Shown: positions 1 through 4,420 of the stretch, in pieces
Layout of the letters: each line of letters opens with the position of its first letter
Position numbering within the stretch: the stretch's first letter is position 1
DNA from: JAVBLD01 sp031553705
GTDB lineage: Bacteria; Bacteroidota; Bacteroidia; Bacteroidales; Marinifilaceae
Direction: 5' to 3'
Length of the DNA stretch: 6,301 bases
NCBI GenBank assembly: GCA_031553705.1
Contig: JAVBLD010000026.1
Location: forward strand, 1-6,301
Position numbers and translations under genes: made by a program
The notes under the pieces: generated by a model
The model's input: only the letters and a program-made list of their open reading frames with translations
The model's database searches: none
Told to the model about the DNA's origin: nothing

Positions 1-561
1 CAGGAGGTTTACCTGAAAAAGAAGTTGGAGGCCATTCAGGACTTCAACGATAAGATTGCGGACTTTTACCGTTATTACCGTTCCGGAGCGACCTATCTGG
101 ATGCTGTCTATTTCGTGCGGGGCAAGCCCGACACGGAACAATACCTTGAGACGTTCCACTATGAACGCGACCCGCTGTTTTCGACCAACGGCGATTATAA
201 TGTGGCTAAAATCATGGCGAACGATATGCTGGCTATTTACCTGACGAAAGAACTCAAGTATCTGAAAAGGGAATATTTTAAGCCATGTATCCCTTTCCCT
301 GAAATTCGTCTTACTTGGCAAGATAACAAGACCGATTTAATAGAATTGATTTATGCATGGGAGAGTAAAGGGTGCTTCGGCAACGTAAGCCTGACAGAAT
401 TGGCGGGTTATATTTCCAATGTATTTAATGTTAAATTAGGCAATTTTTCCGCCACTTTTGCTGAAATGAAAATCCGCAATAACCCTACTCCCGGATTGGA
501 CAGGCTGAAACAAGCCCTGCTCGACAGGATGCAGAGTTGGCAGCGAAAAAAGAAGAAATAA
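1..561 (+). CDS. rteC: RteC-type ICE regulator, 5'-truncated by window edge
   Basis: This is the C-terminal part (186 residues visible) of an RteC protein. The frame is open from base 1 (QEVYLKKKLEAI...), so the TTG at 25 is not the start; the true start lies left of the window. Recognition rests on the family-typical stretches DFYRYYRSGATYLD, FHYERDPLFS, LIYAWESKGCFGNV and MKIRNNPTPGLDRLK, and on a lysine-rich tail. In CTnDOT-type conjugative transposons RteC is made in response to the RteA/RteB two-component system. It then activates the excision operon by binding upstream of the xis2c promoter, and it has been modelled as a winged-helix-like DNA-binding protein. Here it is followed 23 bases later by a promoter that fits such a target, but the excision genes are missing. 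The visible reading frame is intact, so the protein could still be made if its 5' part exists. Family assignment is strong; function in this strain is inferred. Confidence 0.88.
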   Translation, partial: QEVYLKKKLEAIQDFNDKIADFYRYYRSGATYLDAVYFVRGKPDTEQYLETFHYERDPLFSTNGDYNVAKIMANDMLAIYLTKELKYLKREYFKPCIPFPEIRLTWQDNKTDLIELIYAWESKGCFGNVSLTELAGYISNVFNVKLGNFSATFAEMKIRNNPTPGLDRLKQALLDRMQSWQRKKKK

Positions 562-592
562 AACCGCGGTTCAATGATTTTCTCTATCTTTG
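562..592 (+). promoter_or_regulatory. Probable RteC-dependent promoter with palindromic operator
   Basis: A Bacteroidota -7 element TATCTTTG lies at 585-592, just after the rteC stop codon. A perfect 10-bp palindrome, AACCGCGGTT, sits at 562-571, where the -33 TTTG box would be expected. No TTTG is seen 17-23 bases upstream of the -7 element. A good -7 box, no -33 box and a palindrome in its place suggest an activator-dependent promoter. In CTnDOT the excision operon promoter is activated by RteC. That this palindrome binds RteC is inference. No gene of the expected operon follows. Confidence 0.5.
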
Positions 593-638
593 CATCCGAA
601 GGTCGTTCTTTGTATGTGCTGTGAAAAATGACGTAAAT

Positions 639-657
639 AAACGAACCTCGCTCGTTT
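639..657. repeat. Short inverted repeat between convergent genes
   Basis: The arms AAACGA (639-644) and TCGTTT (652-657) flank a 7-base loop. The repeat lies in the 132-base gap between the ends of rteC and the convergent integrase gene. It could be a weak bidirectional terminator or a leader hairpin of the promoter at 585-592. The stem is only six pairs and AT-rich at its ends, and no run of T follows on either strand, so a terminator role is doubtful. Confidence 0.25.
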
Positions 658-693
658 CTAAATCGTTACCTACCGAAAAATCTGCTCTTACAA

Positions 694-1770
694 CTAGCTG
701 TTTTTTAGCCAAAAAGACAGAATACTGTGTCTTGCTACATGATAGGTCAGCCGTGTCTTGATACCGCATTGCTTGCCTATCTTTTTCAGTTTTTCGTTGC
801 AACAGCTATTACTCGGGACGGGGAATACACGGTTATCGCCGGTTAAACCTTTGTATTTATCTATTATCCGTTTGGGAACGTCCAACAGCCGGATATTAGA
901 ATCGGTGTTGGTCTTTCGTCTGCGGGTGATTATCCATAGATTACCGTCAAAGAATGTTTGCAGGTTATCGGTGGTAAGGTTCTTTACATCTGCATACGAC
1001 AATCCGGTGAAAACAGAAAAAACAAAAAGGTCGCGCACCAGTTCGTAGGTTTTGTTCTTCATCGGGGCTTCTATAAGCGTCTGTATTTCTTCTTCCGTAA
1101 GATACCCTCTATCCACGCTTTCGGGGCTGTTGATATATCCCGCAAAGGGGTTGAACGGCAATAAGCCTGTATTCCGTGCAATGGAGATTATATGCTTCAA
1201 TACAATCATATACCCCCATACGGTATTGGTACGGCATTTCTTCTCTTCACGTAAGAAGTATTCGAAGTCGTTGATAAATGTCAGATTCAATTCTTTTAGT
1301 GGTATATCCTCCCGGTGATAAATGGAGGGAAGAAACTCCCGTATGTGCTTGCATACGGTACGGTAGCGAGAGAATGTACCCCGCGCCCGGCTATACCCTA
1401 CTTTCTTCTCGAACTCGGCGTTGTGCTGTTCAAAGAGTTTCAGTAGTGTTTCCTGCTTTACCCCGATACCGAGATAGGCGTTTTTTAACTTGGTGGCGGT
1501 AACGTAGCCGTCCGTCTGCATCAGTTCCTGATAACGGCGGTTTACGTCCACACGGATTCTATCAATAGCGACATTGATTTTGTGCGCTTCGGCACTCTTT
1601 CCCGCTGCCCGGTTGTTCTTCACATCCCACAAACGGAGCGGAATATCCATTTTACAGCTGAATTGTTTAACTTCGCCGTCTACTGTGATGCGGCACATCA
1701 AAGGCAGGTTTCCATTTAGCTTCTCGCTGCCTTTCTTTACATAAAATAATACTTTGAATGTTGACCTCAT
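694..1770 (-). CDS. C-terminally truncated tyrosine recombinase (ICE integrase, probable pseudogene)
   Basis: Site-specific integrase of the Bacteroides conjugative-transposon family, 358 residues. I chose the ATG at 1770 (MRSTFKVLFYVKKGSEK, the usual family N-terminus); a TTG eight codons upstream is possible but less likely. Domains in order are an arm-type DNA-binding domain (about 1-90), a SAM-like core-binding domain (about 100-205) and the catalytic domain (from about 220). Box I reads TGLSYAD (255-261), with Ser258 in the place of the first catalytic arginine, as known for IntDOT. Lys286 in RRRKTN and H344-V-A-R347 are present. The reading frame then diverges (RHSILSFWLKNS) and stops. 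It lacks the GHT-type box and the catalytic tyrosine, about 50 residues short of IntDOT-like enzymes. The missing part was not found in the other minus-strand frames downstream. As encoded it should not cleave DNA, though it might still bind it. Confidence 0.88.
   Translation of the reverse strand: MRSTFKVLFYVKKGSEKLNGNLPLMCRITVDGEVKQFSCKMDIPLRLWDVKNNRAAGKSAEAHKINVAIDRIRVDVNRRYQELMQTDGYVTATKLKNAYLGIGVKQETLLKLFEQHNAEFEKKVGYSRARGTFSRYRTVCKHIREFLPSIYHREDIPLKELNLTFINDFEYFLREEKKCRTNTVWGYMIVLKHIISIARNTGLLPFNPFAGYINSPESVDRGYLTEEEIQTLIEAPMKNKTYELVRDLFVFSVFTGLSYADVKNLTTDNLQTFFDGNLWIITRRRKTNTDSNIRLLDVPKRIIDKYKGLTGDNRVFPVPSNSCCNEKLKKIGKQCGIKTRLTYHVARHSILSFWLKNS
715..732. repeat. Imperfect palindrome at the integrase breakpoint
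   Basis: AGACAGAATACTGTGTCT contains a perfect ACAG/CTGT stem with an AATA loop (717-728), extended by further A-T pairs with mismatches. It sits where the integrase reading frame leaves the family pattern (codons after HVARH). On the minus strand it is followed by CTTTTT, so it could act as a weak terminator there. It may also simply mark the rearrangement point. The stem is short and could be chance. Confidence 0.3.
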
Positions 1771-1785
1771 ATTTGAAAAACAATA

Positions 1786-1793
1786 CAAAGGCA
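1786..1793 (-). promoter_or_regulatory. Possible integrase promoter (-7 box)
   Basis: On the minus strand the sequence TGCCTTTG matches the Bacteroidota -7 consensus TAnnTTTG at all fixed positions but one. It ends about 15 bases before the chosen integrase ATG at 1770. No clear -33 TTTG is visible upstream. Spacing to the start codon is short but common for such genes. The call is weak. Confidence 0.3.
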
Positions 1794-1904
1794 AAAATGA
1801 AGATATAGATAAAGAAAGAATGTCTTTGGCTATGGAAAAACTAAAAATATCAAGCAGTAATGACCTGATACTCTGTGCACCTAAATGCCCTTTTAATCTA
1901 AACA

Positions 1905-1944
1905 GGACTTTCTAACTTCGTGTACAGACAAAGTCAGAAAGTCC
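1905..1944. repeat. Long inverted repeat (hairpin 1 of the border cluster)
   Basis: GGACTTTCT (1905-1913) pairs perfectly with AGAAAGTCC (1936-1944). After one mismatch, ACTT (1915-1918) pairs with AAGT (1931-1934), giving 13 pairs around a 12-base loop. The loop contains the small palindrome TGTACA. No T-run follows on the minus strand (CTGTTTAGATT), so it is not a classical intrinsic terminator. It could be a recombinase or regulator site, part of a structured RNA, or an aid to ending TPR transcription. Confidence 0.55.
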
Positions 1945-1950
1945 AAATCA

Positions 1951-1965
1951 GCGGATAAGGACCGC
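1951..1965. repeat. Short GC inverted repeat (hairpin 2 of the border cluster)
   Basis: GCGG (1951-1954) and CCGC (1962-1965) flank a 7-base loop. Alone this is weak. It is listed because it lies six bases after hairpin 1 and ten bases before hairpin 3. Confidence 0.3.
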
Positions 1966-1975
1966 ATTAAACAAC

Positions 1976-2002
1976 ATGAGTCCGGTGCAATACCGAACTC
2001 AT
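1976..2002. repeat. Inverted repeat (hairpin 3 of the border cluster)
   Basis: ATGAGT (1976-1981) pairs with ACTCAT (1997-2002), and CGGT (1983-1986) pairs with ACCG (1992-1995). There is a single C/A mismatch between the two stems and a 5-base loop, GCAAT. Ten pairs with a small loop make this the best-formed hairpin of the cluster. It lies 67 bases past the TPR stop codon on that gene's strand, followed there by TGTTTAATG rather than a proper T-tract. It could be a weak terminator for the TPR gene or part of a larger folded RNA. Confidence 0.5.
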
Positions 2003-2068
2003 ATATAAATTACCATTAATCCGTCCAAACTTTAGGGTTCGTATCAAATTAATAGAGGCTCTTTTCCA

Positions 2069-2755
2069 TTATTTCATTTTCAATTGTATCCTGGTAATGT
2101 ATTTTTCAATCTCCCGTCCCTGAGGTGTATTTGGAAATTCCTTATCCAGTTTTTCGTATGCTTTTAAAGCATCTCCGAATTTATTTGCTTTTTCAAGAGC
2201 CAAACCGTACTTCATTAAAAATACCGGGGTCGAAAATTCATTCATTTTCGATTCGGATGCTTTTTTGTAATAATAAGCGGCTTTATTGAAATCTCCTAAT
2301 TGCATATAGGCATCGCCGATATTAGCGACAGCCATATTCCCTAAAAGCAAATCGTCTGAAGAAAATTTTTCGAACGATTTGATCGCATTGTTATAATCGC
2401 CTGTATAAAGACAGCAAAGCCCGCTGTAGTAATGGGCCAGATTACCGGAGGGAGTTGAGTCGTATTTCTTGGCAATCTCTGCAAAGCCCAATATATTCCC
2501 ATCGCCGTTAAGGGCCAGGTTAAACGAATCTTTCTCGAAATAGTTTTGTGCTCCGAAGATCTGATTTGATGCTTCCGTTACCTGCGGTTCGTGGATAAAT
2601 TTTTTGTAACCGAAATAAGCTACGATAAGTACAACAGCGATAATCAAAACATTGATAATCAGCTTTTGATTTCTCTCCAGAAACTGCTCTCCTCTGGTCA
2701 ATACCTCCTCAATTTGTCCAAAGTTGTCTTCGTGTGTGGGTTGTTTTTTCGACAT
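2069..2755 (-). CDS. Membrane-anchored TPR protein (YfgM-like architecture)
   Basis: A 228-residue protein with a short charged N-terminus, one strongly hydrophobic segment (about residues 32-50, LIINVLIIAVVLIVAYFGY) and a C-terminal tetratricopeptide region. Three repeats are visible at about 104-133 (YYSGLCCLYTGDYNNAIKSF), 141-170 (ANIGDAYMQLGDFNKAAYYY) and 178-208 (YGLALEKANKFGDALKAYEK). One N-terminal anchor followed by TPRs is the layout of YfgM-like proteins, which scaffold envelope or secretion partners. The topology (N-terminus in, TPRs outside the cytoplasm) and that role are inferred. The ATG at 2755 is the natural start, with a TAnnTTTG promoter 49 bases upstream. The gene is divergent from recF. 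In related Bacteroidales a riboflavin synthase subunit gene (ribH) often follows this TPR gene; here the ICE remnant comes next. No enzymatic motif is seen. Confidence 0.85.
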   Translation of the reverse strand: MSKKQPTHEDNFGQIEEVLTRGEQFLERNQKLIINVLIIAVVLIVAYFGYKKFIHEPQVTEASNQIFGAQNYFEKDSFNLALNGDGNILGFAEIAKKYDSTPSGNLAHYYSGLCCLYTGDYNNAIKSFEKFSSDDLLLGNMAVANIGDAYMQLGDFNKAAYYYKKASESKMNEFSTPVFLMKYGLALEKANKFGDALKAYEKLDKEFPNTPQGREIEKYITRIQLKMK

Positions 2756-2804
2756 AGTATATTATATTATTATAATATGAATGATTTTACTTTCTTTTAA
2801 CGTG

Positions 2805-2812
2805 CAAAGGTA
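2805..2812 (-). promoter_or_regulatory. Promoter -7 element of the TPR gene
   Basis: The minus strand reads TACCTTTG, a full match to the Bacteroidota -7 consensus TAnnTTTG, followed by C as is typical. It lies 49 bases upstream of the TPR start codon. No TTTG is seen at the expected -33 distance; the upstream DNA is an A/T run. The site shares a 161-base divergent region with the recF promoter. Confidence 0.65.
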
Positions 2813-2868
2813 AATTTTTTTTTGACATGAGATATAGATATGGGATTTTTTTGTTTTAGTTTATATTA

Positions 2869-2876
2869 TATCTTTG
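2869..2876 (+). promoter_or_regulatory. Promoter -7 element of recF
   Basis: TATCTTTG followed by C matches the Bacteroidota -7 consensus. It lies 40 bases before the recF ATG. A TTTG at 2850-2853, at the end of a T-run, is the nearest -33 candidate, but the spacer is only 15 bases, shorter than usual. Confidence 0.7.
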
Positions 2877-2916
2877 CGCAGCATGAAAAATTTATGTTAA
2901 CGCAGGAATTTGCCGG

Positions 2917-4017
2917 ATGGTAATCAGGGAGTTAAATATAGTCAATTTCAAGAATATTGCAGAAGCGACTTTGGCTTTCAGTCAGGGATTTAATTGTTTT
3001 GTCGGAAATAATGGGGTGGGAAAAACAAATATCCTGGATGCGATCCATCATCTTTCGATGTGTAAAAGTTACTTTAACCTGCCGGATGTGCAAAATATCC
3101 GATATAATGAGCCTTTTTTTGTAGTGCAGGGAAAATATAGCGACGGGGAGGAACTGGATATTTATTGCGGAGTGAAGCGGGGAGAGAAAAAGATCTTTAA
3201 GAAGAATCAGAAAGCATATAATAAATTGTCGGAGCATATAGGGCTTATTCCTTTGGTGATGATCTCTCCCGAAGATATCTCATTGATCGAAGGTGGCAGC
3301 GACGAACGGCGCAGGTTGATGGATGGTATTATTAGCCAGTGCGACCGGAATTATCTGCATCATTTAATCCGTTATAATAAAGCGTTGACGCAACGTAATG
3401 TGTTGTTGCGTTCCGCGGCGGGCAGAGCTTTGGATCAGGAAACTGTGGAGATATGGAATGAACAGCTTGCCGGATGCGGAACGTTTATCATGGAAAAGAG
3501 ACGAGAATTTCTGGTCGATTTTAAAGAGGTATTTCAGGCCTATTACGAGCAGATTTCATTGGGGCGCGAAACGGTGATGCTGGATTACAGGGTTTCCGTG
3601 CAAGATGGGAATATTCTGACTGCCCTCCGGGGTTCTCTGGACCGGGACAGAATGATGAATTATACGACGGTAGGGGTGCATCGTGATGATTTGTCTCTGG
3701 ATATCGGAGGATATGCGGTGAAAAAGAGCGGGTCGCAGGGACAGAAAAAGACATTTTTGATTGCTCTGAAACTTGCGCAGTATGCATGGCTTTTCCGTGT
3801 AAGTAGGGTAAAGCCATTATTATTGTTGGATGATATTTTTGATAAGCTGGATGCCGACCGGGTGAAACAGATTGTCAAAATTGTGAGTGGGGACGATTTC
3901 GGACAGGTATTTATTACTGATACCAACCGGGAACATATAGACGAGATTTTGAAGGGTCAACAGGTGGAATATAAGTTGTTTCGGGTGGATGACGGTGAGA
4001 TTTTTTCATTTTGGTAA
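2917..4017 (+). CDS. recF: RecF, DNA replication/repair SMC-like ATPase
   Basis: A 366-residue RecF, the usual length. RecF binds single-/double-strand DNA junctions at gaps and, with RecO and RecR, loads RecA onto SSB-coated DNA during gap repair and fork restart. It acts in the cytoplasm. The sequence shows a Walker A motif GNNGVGKT (30-37) and the RecF-typical N-terminus (LNIVNFKNI). The ABC signature SGSQGQ is at 271-276, and Walker B with D-loop, LLLLDDIFDKLD, is at 301-312. An FITDTN segment follows near the C-terminus. Key residues K36, D305 and D306 are all present, so the protein appears intact. The ATG at 2917 gives the expected N-terminus and follows a good promoter. It is divergent from the TPR gene and 110 bases upstream of the DUF721 gene, a replication/repair-type neighbourhood. 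Confidence 0.96.
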   Translation: MVIRELNIVNFKNIAEATLAFSQGFNCFVGNNGVGKTNILDAIHHLSMCKSYFNLPDVQNIRYNEPFFVVQGKYSDGEELDIYCGVKRGEKKIFKKNQKAYNKLSEHIGLIPLVMISPEDISLIEGGSDERRRLMDGIISQCDRNYLHHLIRYNKALTQRNVLLRSAAGRALDQETVEIWNEQLAGCGTFIMEKRREFLVDFKEVFQAYYEQISLGRETVMLDYRVSVQDGNILTALRGSLDRDRMMNYTTVGVHRDDLSLDIGGYAVKKSGSQGQKKTFLIALKLAQYAWLFRVSRVKPLLLLDDIFDKLDADRVKQIVKIVSGDDFGQVFITDTNREHIDEILKGQQVEYKLFRVDDGEIFSFW

Positions 4018-4044
4018 ATGATTCTCATTTTAATATTATCTTTG
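4010..4044 (+). promoter_or_regulatory. Promoter of the DUF721-acyltransferase pair
   Basis: TATCTTTG (4037-4044) is a full -7 match. A -33 TTTG is at 4010-4013, overlapping the end of recF, with a spacer of 23 bases. This is the only promoter in the window with both boxes recognisable. It leaves a leader of about 80 bases before the DUF721 ATG, so the two downstream genes need not depend on recF transcription. Confidence 0.65.
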
Positions 4045-4127
4045 CAACAATATAAAGCATGGAGGCTGATTAGAAAAAAGAAGGAAAGTTTGTGGATTCT
4101 GAATTTTAATTCTTAGGTATTTATTGG

Positions 4128-4418
4128 ATGAAAGAGGGTCGGACACGGCAAATGAACGAGTTGGTGAGATTAGTGCTTAAACAGATGGGAATCGACCAAC
4201 AGTTTAAAGAGCACGAGGTGTGTGAAGTGTGGCCTGAAGTGGTGGGGCAGATGATCGCTTCCCGTACTAAGAATTTGCGTGTTTACCAAGGTAAGCTGTA
4301 TGTGAGTTTTACGTCGGCTGTTGTGAAGAATGAGATTATGATGGTGAAGGAGGGGCTGACGAAAGCATTAAATGATAAGGTAGGAGAGCAAATTATAAAG
4401 GAGATAATTATATCATAA
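4128..4418 (+). CDS. DUF721 (DciA-like) protein
   Basis: A 96-residue protein made up almost wholly of a DUF721 domain. Visible family features are the N-terminal helix with NELVRLVLKQMG (10-21), VWPEVVGQ (34-41, with Trp35... in family terms the conserved W-x-x-V-x-G), the TKNLRVYQGKLYVSF strand-turn-strand (47-61) and SAVVKNEIMM (63-72). Outside the DnaC/DnaI lineages, DUF721 proteins of the DciA type interact with the replicative helicase DnaB and help load it. Bacteroidota versions are short, and their function is inferred from the family. The position right after recF parallels mycobacteria, where dciA follows recF. The gene has its own promoter. Its stop codon is followed by only two bases before the acyltransferase ATG, so the two are almost certainly co-transcribed. 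An in-frame ATG at 4152 is a weaker start choice. Confidence 0.85.
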   Translation: MKEGRTRQMNELVRLVLKQMGIDQQFKEHEVCEVWPEVVGQMIASRTKNLRVYQGKLYVSFTSAVVKNEIMMVKEGLTKALNDKVGEQIIKEIIIS

Positions 4419-4420
4419 TT

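Larger units (their letters stand above)
1..1800. mobile_element. Remnant of a CTnDOT-type integrative conjugative element (right end approximate)
   Basis: The segment contains the end of rteC, an RteC-type promoter and a Bacteroides ICE integrase, all of them element genes rather than chromosomal housekeeping genes. To the right are ordinary chromosomal genes. In a working CTnDOT-type element, rteC is followed by excision genes, and the integrase lies at an element end. Here they are fused, with the integrase losing its C-terminus, which suggests an internal deletion or recombination between elements. The right border must lie between the integrase start (1770) and the TPR gene end (2069). 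I could not identify a core attachment sequence with confidence, so 1800 is only a placeholder. The left part of the element is outside the window. Confidence 0.6.
1771..2068. other. Gene-poor border region between ICE remnant and chromosome
   Basis: This 298-base stretch separates the integrase start from the stop of the leftward TPR gene. Both strands are rich in stop codons. The only open stretch I noted is a 31-codon frame at 1820-1915 (+), with no recognisable content. The region holds three inverted repeats (listed separately) and must contain the element-chromosome junction. It also contains whatever ends TPR transcription. No tRNA or other known RNA was recognised. Confidence 0.6.

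Noticed and set aside
537..761. A 74-codon plus-strand frame overlapping the rteC end and the integrase 3' end
   Set aside because: It starts inside rteC, overlaps the integrase antisense, and its product has no recognisable domain; it does not resemble Xis2c-type helix-turn-helix proteins.
584..802. A 72-codon minus-strand frame running from the integrase 3' end towards rteC
   Set aside because: I checked it for the missing integrase C-terminus (GHT box, catalytic Tyr). None is present, so it is not a frameshifted continuation.
1791..1800. GCAAAAATGA as a CTnDOT-type attachment core (reverse complement of GTAnnTTTGC)
   Set aside because: Two of the eight fixed positions mismatch, and no second copy is available in the window for comparison.
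1820..1915. A 31-codon plus-strand frame with a near-match -7 box over its start
   Set aside because: Too short, no recognisable content, and its end runs into hairpin 1; probably chance.
2021..2060. GGTTCGTATC resembling a tRNA T-loop near a possible integration site
   Set aside because: No matching acceptor, anticodon or D-arm around it on either strand; not a tRNA or a clear tRNA fragment.
3521..3926. Two minus-strand open frames inside recF
   Set aside because: Antisense shadows of the recF coding sequence with no protein-like features.
4059..4073. Four-codon upstream frame (MEAD) in the DUF721 leader
   Set aside because: Too short and without an attenuator-like hairpin; likely chance.
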